Made by a program: the position numbers and the translations under genes | Assembly: GCA_016987375.1 (NCBI GenBank) | Contig: PJRA01000313.1 | Coordinates: 749,163-813,162 of the forward strand | Length of the DNA: 64,000 bases | Direction: 5' to 3' | Origin: Brachionus koreanus | Taxonomy: Eukaryota; Rotifera; Eurotatoria; Ploima; Brachionidae | Notes under the pieces: generated by a model | Told to the model about the DNA's origin: nothing | Databases searched by the model: none | The model's input: only the letters and a program-made list of their open reading frames with translations | Part shown: positions 38,401 through 49,710 of the stretch, in pieces | Position numbering within the stretch: the stretch's first letter is position 1 | How the letters are laid out: every line of letters starts with the position of its first letter

Positions 38401-41400
38401 TCTCTTATTTTTTGTACAAATAAAATGGCTACCTGTCCACCATAATTCCGGCACGAATCGCTTGAGCAACACTTTTAAATTTAGGTTTGTCTTCTGCTTT
38501 TTTTTTCATGTTGGAAACAGAACGTGTGAACGTCATGGAAAGCCAATTTCTCACTTCATTGGGCACTGCGTCTGGCTCGACTTCAGACAACACATCATCT
38601 TCGCTCATCAAACGCCTTTAAATTTAAATTTTAACAGTATTAAACTAAGTATCTAAGCTGTAAGCGACAATTCCTCAATAACTAAGCTTTTGTTTTACAC
38701 AGGCAATTAGGCAATTATTTTTTTTCCTATAACAAATTAAAATATACAATGAAACTTGCTTTCTCTCATCTAGAAGAACATTTTCCATCACTTGTAGAAA
38801 ATATTCAACATTTTTTTTCAAGTCTTTTTTGGTGACCAGTGAGAAAAAGTCCTGGTTGTGCTCGCCCAATGCGTCTCTTATCTTGGCCAATCTAAAAAAA
38901 TAGACTTGAAAGTTTTTTTTTTCATTTTATTTATTCATAAAAAACCTAGTTATGCTACATTTGATTGAATCAATGTGATCTACAAGCGGTAGTGTTTCAA
39001 AGTTGGATAAATCTGAATAATTATGCAAGCTTAGATGGTTGTTATCATCGAGCTTCTCTTTGTGTCTTGATGAACCTTAATTTAGAATAATAAATAGCTT
39101 TGGTTCAGAGGATAAAAGTCCAAATTATTCATTATTGAAATATGAGTCTAAGATAAAAAAAATTACCTATAAATTGAATTCTGATTTTTTTAACATTTAT
39201 CATTTAAAAAGTAAATATTGACTCAAACTATCATAACAAATAATAAATTTATTTAATTTTTTTTAGATCTATAATATGTGAAAAATTTTAGAGATTATCT
39301 TTTTTCATTTAAGAACAAGCAAAAAATTAACTAAAATTTAATAATACATTAAAAGAATGAACGCAATTTAAATTGAAAAAAATCGGATTTTTTTCTCGCT
39401 TCATGTTGCCATTAGTGTGTTTATTTATAAAATTGAGTAGTACCTATGAATGTTTTTTTTTTAATGTTAGTGTATAAATCTAAAACAAAAAATGAATGCT
39501 TGGTTACCAAGAAATCTAAGTTTTTGTGACCAAGTTTATATAAACATTAAACAATCATTCGCTAAGTCTTACAGCACTCGAGCGACTTGATGGAATTAAT
39601 TGCTTTTAGTTTAAATTTACGTCGCGACTTTTCTACAATTTGATAATTAATACTTGAATAACAAGTGATTACAAATTTGAGACAAGGCAATTACTATTAT
39701 GCAATATTTGGTTATATTAACTTGTCTTTGAATTGATTCAGCTTATATACATAATTATTTGGATCAAAATCGAACTTTAAGTTTTGATCTTTTCACAAAA
39801 TTGTTTAATAGTCAAAATATTCAAATTTCTCTAGAGCGGTAGCTCCTCTAAGGTTTAGGAAAAAATCAAATTTTTTAAATAAAATTTTTTATTGATTTTT
39901 AAAAATCTTGAATTTTGAATTTTAAGAAAAATAATTGAATATTTTAAATATTTATTTGTATATTTCCATGAAAATAAGTGCACCCTGAAGGCCTCTTTTT
40001 TTAAAGCGAGATAACTTTTGATTTTCTTCATAAATAATGCTTTGTTCTAAATGAAATACATTATTTTTAGATAATGGTTGGAAAGTTCTAATTCTATTTT
40101 TCATAAATATTTTGCGATGTAATACGACAGTATTACATAAGCCCTGGAAGGAAAGAATGAGCTATCATGATGGGTGGATGAACTGGGTTCACCAAAACTT
40201 TTGAATTTTTAAATTGATATTTTTTTTTTATTAATTTAAAAAATTTTAAATTTTTTGATTATTTTGTGATAATGAATTAAAAAAATTTAATTTATTAAAA
40301 TGGTCATTTTTTATTAGTGTTAATTCGAAGTCCTCTTTATTTTCTTCCACCATTCGAATCAAAACAATTTCTTTATTTTTTCTTGAATTTTCAAATACTC
40401 TAACTATCTTAATATTGTTTTTAATTTTCTTCAAACTTGTTAAACCTTTTTTAATTTTACTTTATTAAATCTAACTTTATTTTAATTATTTTTTCTTTTT
40501 AGAAAACTTGCTCTCTTATAATACCAACAAAGAAGGATTCTGAAATTTTTACTTTAAATGAAATAGTAAAAACTATAATTTTCTATTTTTCATTTTACTT
40601 TAAGTTCTAGATCTTTAGAATTTTTATGAATTAAAAACTGATAATTAAAAAAGATTTCAAAAGACAATTTTTATTTAGTTTTTTATTTCTTATTATTAAT
40701 TCTCTGCGAGTCTTTTTAAATTTTAATAATTAACTATGGCATGGTTAGATTAATGGAAGTGACTTTTAATTATTCTTTTATATCTTTCAAACGGGTGGGC
40801 CATTATAGCTTAATTTTGGATTAATAAAAACAGAATAAAATGAACATCACAAAATTGTGGAAAATATAGCCCAAAAACAAATTGTTACCTTTTTGGTATG
40901 TCTATTTGGGATACTAATAATTTTATTTTTAGAAGATCATAAAGAATTATCTATTTATCACTTCGAATTCGTTTTTTTTTAATTAAAATGTTAAAATTTC
41001 AATTAAAGAAATTTATCATATTTAAAAAAAAATTGTTTATTAGTTTGTTTTTCAAAAGGATCTTTTTCTCAACATAAATGCAATGGAATAATTTGCGAAA
41101 TTTAAAAAAAAAATTAATAAAATGAAATAATATAAGTATTATAATTTTATTGTTAATTTTTACTAAGTTAAATATTCTTTTTCCAAAAATGTTTCATATT
41201 CTCTAAAGCCTATAACACAGACGGTGATGATTAGAATATCTTAACCATTCTATTAATTAATATTATAATTATATTAAAATTTATTAATATTAATGCTATA
41301 TTCAAGGATGCTTTTTGTCAAATTCTAATTCTAATTTAAGCCAAATCCACTTCAGCATAAATGACTGATGATTTAATTTAAAAGAGACGTAAAGATTTTC

Positions 41401-44400
41401 AAGATGTTTAGGAGTTTTTAGGTAATTTCATTAGTCTATTGCCCTAGAGGAAAAATATGTAGGTGATATAAGTAACCCTGAATTAGAATTTTACTAAACT
41501 ATTGATACTCGTTTTTGAGCTAAAAATAAAAATTAAGTCAAATATAATTTTAGTTGATTAATTAATTTTTATTTAAAATCGATGCAAAAAAATTCTATTT
41601 AATTTTGCATTAAAAAACAAGCAATTACGAAAAAACTCACTTAAATTTTTTAATTTGATTTTGTTTACTACCAAAAAAAGTTACTCATGAATAAACATTA
41701 GATATTTTTGCATGTAAAAAAAAATATTAAAATATCATGAATTCAATTTATCTAATCTTATAATTAATCTTTCAGTCTATCAATCGATATTTCTGATTTG
41801 AGAGTCAAATAACTCGAGAAAGTATAAAGCAAGATAAATTTAAGAAAATTTAACATTTTCTTACTTGATAATCCACCATATTGGTTGAGAGACGAGAGAG
41901 ACGAAGTAGAATCGTCGGTTACCATTTTGCATTTGTTGTTGGAGACTGAAAAAAGAATAGTTTAATTAGAAGATAAATTAATGCGTTCGAGATCAGAGCA
42001 CCATCAATCATTTCTCCAGTTGGCAACGAGGCCAGCATGCGGCCCGTTTTAGACCTGTAATATCTAATAGCCATTGTTTAAGACAACTATGGGATCATTT
42101 GCTAGTGAATAAACTTCAATATATTAAAAGACAACTAAACAGGATAAATTCAGCGCATTTATAAGTTTTATCTTTAAAATTTAAAATTAAATTTTGTCAT
42201 GAAAATATACATGATTGAAAAAGAAGGATTTCTTTCTCATGAAAAACAAGATTATAAGACATTATTTAATATGTACATGAAAATTTTCAGAAACTTGATT
42301 CAAATTTGAAATTTGAATACTTATAAAATGTTTATAAATGACGCTATTTCAGATTTGATATCAATAGCCTGTCTTTAATAATAAAAGCTTAAGTTTAAGA
42401 TATATTCCAGGCTCAGTCTGACTAGATTTCATAAATATAGAATTGTGCCTTTTCTAATTAAATTATGAATATCGCATTTAAAGAAAAAATTTAATTTTGA
42501 TTCTCTTAAGTGAATAAATGATACTTATGATCAAGAAAAAATTGAAACACAGTTATCAACTTTTGATGCATTTCCTAAATTAAAAATTGTGGGTTTCAAT
42601 TCTAAAATCCTTAAAAAATCTTTATTAAAAATAAGACTGCATTTTAATGTAAATTGTAAAAAAATAAATGAAAATTTTTGAATTATTAGTTTGTTTAGAA
42701 AATGTGTCAGTTTTGCACGAATTTTTTTTTTTGATAGTGAAGCATATTTTGGTGATATTTGAACTAAACTTAAAACAAGGAAATTGCAATTCATTTTATT
42801 TTGTTGCATCTTGTCATTATATATAAAAATTGATTGATTTTGAGTTAGCATAAAAAAATTTTAAAACTTATTCTTCTAGCACTCGGATTCTAATTTTAAA
42901 AATTAAAAACTATTCTTTAGAGGTTTTTACTAGATTTTAAAATTTCTAATGCAAATGTAATTTTAACCAAAAAAAAATTAAAAAATTCAATTAAAATGAT
43001 TTATTCCGTTTTATCTAGCTCAAATAAAAACTTCTCGGTTTTAGTAAAAAAATATTAAGTTTTTGATTGAATAAATATGATCAAACATCTGCTCTGATCG
43101 AAAAATATCATTTCAAATTAGATAGCTTCTAAGCAACACCAATGCTTATGAATTCAAAAAAGATTAAATCATTTCTAATTATTTTTTGGATTTTTTGGAT
43201 TCATTAATGGAATACTTATCAAACTTTATGAACAAAAACTTGGAAAAAAAAATTATCTTTCAAATAGTTAATTAATTTTAAAAAATCAAAAATAATCTTT
43301 GGGCTTAAATTAAAAAAAAGTAATAATTAAACAAAAAATAGACTGTGAAGAACTAAATCTTATTAATAAAATCGTGCAATTCTATTTAGAGCAGTTTAGC
43401 ATTTAAACACCTTGAATTTAATTAGATTTCTTAAAATAAGCTGACACGCATACTATTAATTTTAAAGAAGGATCTACTGTGCTTTATAATTTAGCATGTC
43501 TTTAAGAAAATAATTAAAATACATAATCTTAACACAGCTTATTTTATTATATAGATAATACATTAAATATAGAATCTATTAACCATAAGTAGAGCTCGAA
43601 TTTTCATCTAATAAAACTGTTTTTAATGGAATCATTTTTATTTGTACTTCTATAAATGACCAAAAATTTTAATATCATTTCTATCAACAGAGTAATTTTT
43701 TATCTAAATGTTATGGAAAATTCCAAAAAAAAATTGTATCAGACTGACAGATTAATAAAAAAAAAGAGGCTGGATAATTAATTGATTTTTCAGTGGTATA
43801 AGTTTTATTCAAAAAACAATAAGAATAATTGACTGAAAATTTGAAATCTATAGAGCTTCCTTTTTTGATATTCTCTTTTGAATATCTTCACTTAAATAAA
43901 TAACTATTTTCTTCTGCATTAAAAAAAATCTGAACAACTAATTACTTTATTGTTTAATTAAGCTATAGAAATTTAAATTTAAATTCGAGCTCGAAAATAT
44001 TTTAAAATACTTTTTCGACCTTTTTTCTCGTTCTCAAATGTAAACTTAAAATTAATATTTTAAACTAAAGCTGAGTTAATCAAAACTAATAAATATTTAT
44101 TTAATTTTAGATAAACTAGATTACTGTATTCACCCCTGGAAAATAAAGAATTTATGTTAAAATTGCAATTATTAAAACTAAATCTAGTAATCATATGCAA
44201 CTTTAACTCAGTTGTTAAATTATTCAGAAAATTTATCTAATTAGATCAAATATTGGGTAAACATTAATGCTGATTGACTATTGATTTAAACAAACTTAAA
44301 AGAAAAATAGGATGAGCTATGAATGTAATATAAAATTCGGAAATTGAATCTTTTTCCGTAAATTATTGCATTTATAAAATAAAAAAAAAATTAGCAAAAA

Positions 44401-47006
44401 TTAAAGCATTTATTTTAATGCCCATTCAATGCTCCCTTGTTCAAAAATTAAAAATCAAATTCCAAATGCTTTAAAAGTCAGATCTAAAGGATACAGAAAT
44501 ATATCTAATTAAAAAATGTGAAAAAATAATTCTTTTATTCGATTTATTTTATCCTGTAAATTCTAGGCTAAATATAGAGTGTAAAATTAAAATGTGCTAA
44601 AAAATCATAAATTATTATGTTTATTAATCAAAAAAAAAAAAAAACTACTAATTAACTTTATTCTCAATTCATTAAAAAAAAAGTCAAATTTTAATAAATT
44701 ATATTCTAGTTTTTTTTGAGTCAATATTTCAATTTTTTCCATTTATATGGAGTATAAACTTTTAGAAATTCTAAATAATATAGTGAAATATTTTAAACAA
44801 ATACTTATCTATTCATCGAAAATTTATCATTTTTAGCAAAATGAAAATTTTGAGAACATTTTAATAATTCATAATCTTGAGAGTATTTTAGAATTTTTTA
44901 CTTTAAAAATTTCACAGTAAAAACATGTTTTAGCATGCGTGAAAAAATCATTTTAAGTATACATTGCAAGTATGTTAAATGCGATCAGCCATTGTTACAA
45001 TTTTAGAAAGCTCAAAAATTTTTAAAATAATAATTTTTTTTTAATATTAAAAAATAGTTGTGAGTAAATTAAATAAGTATCTTTAAATAATACTCACTCA
45101 CAAGCATCCTGACAGCCTTTAAAGACTCTTTAAAAAATCATGAAAATTTTTTTTTACTGGTGAATTTTGGAATAAAATTTCGAATAAAAAAATTTAGACA
45201 TTTTTGACTTATGTCGAAAAATTTTTAATTGCAAATGGGCAATGTGAAATCTTAGTACAAACTATATAATTTTTTATTTTTATTAAATGGTTAAAAATAA
45301 TGTTTTATCTTGAAAATAATTACTTACAAAAAAAAACTGAAAATATGCTAGTCTTTTTTATAATGCTAATAACTTTAATGACATTAATAATTTTTTGAAA
45401 AATATAACTCTTGATAGGATGTTATCTTTTGCCTATAAAACATTATTTTTCCATAATTCACCTGAAAATTTAATATCAAAATAAAAGAAAAATGACTAAA
45501 AAAATTTAAAATACAATATAAGGATTAGCGTCAATCTGAATCTGAATCTGAATTGAATATTTGTCAAAAACGGCGAATGTTGAAGACTGTTGAACAGCTT
45601 TGTAATCGAAAGATCAATGTTTTTAATATTCAAGCTTTCTATATTCAATAATTTTAATTTGATTTTTACATATTTTGAAAAAAAAATTCAAATAATTTAA
45701 ATTAAATGTTTTAATGTTTTACTTTAAAAAAAATTTTTATATTTTTTAAATTGTAATAATCATTTTTATAAAATTAAATAAATGACATGGAGACTCGCCT
45801 GTTGATTAACCTTGAAATTATTTTAATTGTAGCAAAAATAAAAACTGAAAGTATGCTAGTCTTATTTTTTTCATGTTAATAACTTTTTTGCTCTAAAATG
45901 AATCAGCTGATACATGTTTTGCATCATCCAAATTTAGTTTAAATGATTTGCTAATAAAGCGCTTAATTTGCACTCTTAGAAAAATGAATTAAAATTTTTT
46001 TTTTTAAAAAATAACCATTTTTTCGTTAAGAAAAATCTCATAATTTTATTTTTTTGTTTAATTCATACTTAATTTTGGGCAAATTGTATTTAATGATTAA
46101 ATTAAAATGATCATGCTCAAAAATTATGATTAACATAGATTTTTTTTGTTAAATTTTTTAAGAAAAAAATTAATTGCAAAAGCGTTTTTTCAAATTAAAC
46201 ATTCAATGTTCAACTTAATTTGTTATGTCTGCAAATTTCTGCAAAAGTTTTATGCATGCAGAATTATGCACATTTAACATTGATTTCGTTTTAGCATGTT
46301 AAGCAACAAATGAAAATATATAATCGGCATTAAATTTTTTCAATGAAGAAAATTTTTAGAAATATAAAACAAAAAAAAGTTATATTTTTATCAAGAAATT
46401 TACTCGAACGCAAAATAAAAAATGAAAAAGCATGCCAAGCTTACCTTGATTATACAAATTAGTAAAAATGCTTAGGTTAGGTTTTGTGCTAATTTCAGCT
46501 TCCATGTCGGATAAAATTGATACTGTAGGGCTATTAGCGTTATCGTCTCGATCAAAATTCACCAAAAATCTATTGCTCCTTTGATTTCGATGATGGTAAT
46601 GGTGATGATGATGGTGATGATGGTGATGAAGATCGCTGTGCTTAGATCTTCTATAATTCATTTTTAAATTTTTAGAAGATATCGATCTTCGTTTTTTTGG
46701 TATTGAATCGGTCGAAGTTGCGCGATTAATCAAATTATTTGTCTTAAAAACTTCAACCTGACAGTACTTATCACGTTTATCCAAGAGGTCCAATGATCTG
46801 CAATGAAAAAGTTTTTCCTCGCTATTTTGGTAAGAAGCTGATTGTTTTATTTCCGAATTTCTATTCCTTCTAGGCTTATTCGAAATTTTGTAAGTTTTGA
46901 ATCGCTGTTCGCGCTTACTTGGTGTGTCACGGATCAATTTAAGCTGAGGAGATAGCTCATTTTGTGCAGATGACTTGCCTTTACAGCTTGACACCACAAT
47001 TCCCAT
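35426..47006 (-). CDS. PDE1: PDE1-type Ca2+/calmodulin-dependent cyclic nucleotide phosphodiesterase
   Basis: Hydrolyses cAMP/cGMP. Eleven exons, 748 residues: 47006-46445, 41945-41865, 39075-38946, 38891-38760, 38615-38433, 36903-36837, 36735-36478, 36425-36199, 36148-35702, 35644-35571, 35511-35426; phases close. Residues about 260-380 match the PDE1 regulatory region (KKNVEYFLQVMENVLLDE, SEVRNWL-like, EDKPKFKSVAQAIRAGI). The catalytic HD domain follows, with YHNLIHATDV (about 448), IIHDYEHTGTTNNFH (about 489), LHCADISHP and QGDKEKELGLPFSPLCDR; metal-binding His/Asp residues are present. The N-terminal exon (187 residues) is specific to this form: it starts MGIVVSSC (N-myristoylation-like) and has a poly-His run at 127-139. 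Intron 4 uses a GC donor. The calmodulin-binding helix is not obvious and would need testing. An alternative first exon lies at 42002-42074. Confidence 0.93.
39076..41864. other. Large AT-rich PDE1 intron
   Basis: Intron between the second and third PDE1 exons of the long form (2.8 kb). Very AT-rich. The few open frames (for example Lys-rich 40434-40246, minus) have no family resemblance. No transposon end was recognised. It may contain PDE1 regulatory DNA. Confidence 0.5.
42002..42074 (-). CDS. PDE1: Alternative first exon of PDE1 (short N-terminus)
   Basis: An ATG-started frame MAIRYYRSKTGRMLASLP, then TGEMID, with G+C content clearly above its surroundings. It ends at a phase-1 GT donor (GATG/GTGCTC), and a 56-nt intron (42001-41946) leads straight to the acceptor of the next PDE1 exon at 41945. 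That is the same phase the long first exon needs. Splicing would give a 585-residue PDE1 without the myristoylation-like and poly-His region. PDE1 genes in other animals also use alternative promoters and N-termini. No transcript evidence is available here. Confidence 0.65.
45400..45815 (+). mobile_element. LINE 3'-end fragment
   Basis: This matches the 3' part of the LINE at 50393-51490: shared stretches include CATAATTC.CCTGAA, ATTCAAGCTTTCTAT and the tail CCTGTTGATTA.CCTTGAAATT. Frames are broken. It is flanked by a degenerate direct repeat of about 45 bp (45334-45380 and 45838-45890, both with TATGCTAGTCTT). Confidence 0.65.
46090..46330 (-). repeat. Dispersed repeat, inverse copy of 4850-5080
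   Basis: Read on the minus strand it carries AACTTTTGCAGAAATTTGCA and a CATTGAATGTTTAA motif, matching the repeat in the WPE-B intron. It lies just inside the first PDE1 intron. Confidence 0.6.
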
Positions 47007-48765
47007 TCATCTAGAACTAATTTTTCTATCTAAATTCTTTACTTTAATTTTAATAAAAAAATTTAAATATTTATCTTTTTTTTTCCACTATTTTAAATAG
47101 TTGTATCAAGGTATTTTTTTAAGCGGAACTTTTAAGATAATTGAAATTATTCTGATTTAAGCCCATCAGATAGTCTGATTGAATTAGGAATGGCAAAGAC
47201 GCTGAAACAGAATAAAGCGGAAATTTAGGAAACAAATCAATGAAAACGAATATTGTCATATCTTTTTTTCATGGCTGCACTAAACAGAGCACACTATCAA
47301 TTGCGTCAATAGATTAGAGAATAAATTAATTTTTTGTCTAAAATCAACACCTTTGAATACATAAATTGATTATTCACGAGAGAATTTTGTTTTCGTTTGC
47401 AAATTTTTTTCAAATAAGCCGGATATACCAGGTATCTAAACAAACTGCTTGCTTAGATACATTAATAAGATAATCATAATTTTTATCATTGACTAGGGGC
47501 AAACAATGGAACTATTGATTATAAAAAATTATCATTTTAGATTTGCCAAGCGAAAAAAATGACTTGACGACATTGAATGCTTAGCAACTGATCACACATT
47601 CTAACAAAATCGATAATCGACAACCAAATATCTTTTTTATATCATTTGAAAATATTCTAATTTTCTTTTCTAAAATAGAATGCACAAATTTCGGACAGTT
47701 TGCTTACGTAAAGAATAGTTTTTTAATGGATTTTTTTAAATATTAAGGAAATTTGATTTGATTTAATTTTAAAATTGCCTTAAAATATTAATTTTCTTTC
47801 TAATTATTTATTTAAGCTTATTACTGACAAGCTAAAGATCAAATTAAAAAAATAATTTTTTATTTAAAGAAAAAATTTAAATTTTTAATTACAATTAGAT
47901 TTTAATTTTTTTATTTATAAAAAAATTTAATTTTTGCCTTTGAATAAATTTTGATTTCTTTCGAAAGATTATTTCCGGTTTTTCGTAAGCAAGAACCATC
48001 ATATTTGACAAAAATTTTCTCTACTACTGAGAGTAAAAAAGGTAAAAATCTAAAAAATATGAAAATTATAAAAACTATTAATTAAGACTTAAATTTTATA
48101 AAACCACTACAATTACATTATTACATATAATCATTTTTAAATTTTGATAAATAAAATGATTCAATATTTTTAACCTAAAAGAAATTTTTTTTTAGGGTTT
48201 TTAAATTTTTAATTTTTGAAAAAGCTAAATTGTTTGTATTTATATGGTCAATGCATAAAAAATTTTCAAAAACTTGGTCTTTAAAATTTTAAACGCTTAA
48301 AACGAAAGGTAAGTATAACTCTTTTCAAATGACATGTGATCAAAAAAATTAATTTATAAAAATGGACCATTTTAAGTCATTTGAATTTTAGAAAAATTAT
48401 CAAAAATTTTACAACTATTTTTCAAAAAATTAATATCTACTAAAATGTTTTATTTTTGAAAATTTCAATAATCATTAATTGATAATGCTCCCGACTGGTT
48501 TTGTGTCTGAATGTTTTGAAATTTTGATTTACAATTTTGACTATCTGACCAGTGATTAAAATAATTAAAATTCTAATTTTTGGCTTCTTATCCAAATTAT
48601 TTTATTTTTTTTTATCATCAAATTAAAATATTCAATAAAATAATTTAGATATAAATTTTTTAAAATTATGCTTATCATCTTTTTAAAGGCATTTTATTAT
48701 GCTTTAATAATATATGTAAATAGAAATTTGAGAAAAATTTTAAAATCTTATACGTAACTAAAAAA
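47007..48765. promoter_or_regulatory. Shared divergent upstream region PDE1 / TPMT-1
   Basis: 1.76 kb between the start codon of the long PDE1 form (minus) and that of TPMT-1 (plus). It should carry promoters for both. AT-rich, with no clear TATA box or other motif that I could assign and no gene-like frame. Confidence 0.45.
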
Positions 48766-49701
48766 ATGCCGCAAAATGAATTATTTTCAGATAAAGACTA
48801 TTGGGAAAATAGATGGAAGAAAAATTCTATAGAATTTCATTGCCAAACAAACCATAAGTAAAAGATCTAAAAGTTAAAATATTCTCATTTAAATCTAGGC
48901 TTAAGATTGCTAGTGAAGCATTTGGAAAAATTGACCAATAATCGAGAAAATTTGAAAATATTTTTTCCATTATGTGGTAAAGCGTTGGATATGGCTTGGT
49001 AGTTTTTTAAATGAAAATTTATTAAAACTCAATTTCTCAATGAAGGCTCTCTTCACTTGGTCATTTTATTGTTGGTGTTGAATTTTCATCCGAAGCAGTG
49101 GAAGATTTTTTTAAAGAAAACAAAATTGACTACAAAACATTTGATTCAGATAAATTTAAAATTTATCAAGTAAATTTTGTTTCCATGTTAATTAAAAAAC
49201 TGTATTAATTAAACACAAAGAGCCAAGATGGACGAATAAAAATCTATCGAGGAGATTTTTTTGATTTTAACAATAATTTCGAAGATTCATTTGATTGTGT
49301 TTGGGATAGAGGCGCCCTAGTTGCTTTACCAAAGGAGCAAAGAGAAAAGTTTTAATAAAAAAAACAAGATTTTTAGATTTTTTTTTAAATTGTTCATTTA
49401 AGATTTTCTCAGATAGTTCAATCGCTACTAAAGCCAGAATTTAGATATGTTTTAGACGCATTTGATTATGATACAAATCTTTATCATGGTCCACCCCATG
49501 TGGTAACTTTGGAAGAACTAAAAAAACTTTATGGTTAAGAAAAAATTAGAAAAAAATTTAATCTAATTTTAAATTGTATTTTATGTAGGCTCGAAATGCA
49601 AAATTGAATTGATAGACAAACAATTTTATCATAGAATATTCAGCGAAAGTTTGAAGGATAAACCACCGGTAGAACTGTTGTATCTTTTAACAAATTTTTA
49701 G
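48766..49701 (+). CDS. TPMT: TPMT-1: thiopurine S-methyltransferase-like enzyme
   Basis: SAM-dependent methyltransferase of the TPMT family (S-methylation of thiols or selenium compounds; substrate here unknown). Six exons, 226 residues: 48766-48857, 48906-48998, 49046-49169, 49221-49348, 49403-49533, 49589-49701. Key signatures: W..RW near the N-terminus, FFPLCGKALDMAW (SAM motif I, residues about 49-61), GHFIVGVE, FDCVWDRGALVAL and YHGPPHVV, all as in animal TPMT (about 230-245 residues). It is the only plus-strand member in the window and stands apart from the minus-strand array at 57.6-64 kb. Its stop is 9 bp from the stop of the convergent MATE gene. Confidence 0.92.
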
Positions 49702-49710
49702 AATATTTTA

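Larger units (their letters stand above)
42075..46444. other. Large PDE1 intron with repeat debris
   Basis: 4.4 kb upstream of the short first exon, so it probably includes that exon's promoter. It contains a LINE 3' fragment (45400-45815) and a dispersed repeat (46090-46330). The rest is AT-rich; the 42851-42531 minus frame shows no family match and is probably chance. Confidence 0.5.

Noticed and set aside
40246..40434. Lys/Asn-rich minus-strand frame in a PDE1 intron
   Set aside because: Composition follows the AT bias. No motif and no homologous counterpart.
42531..42851. 106-residue minus-strand frame in a PDE1 intron
   Set aside because: No recognisable domain, low-complexity AT-driven codons and no good start context. 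Treated as chance.
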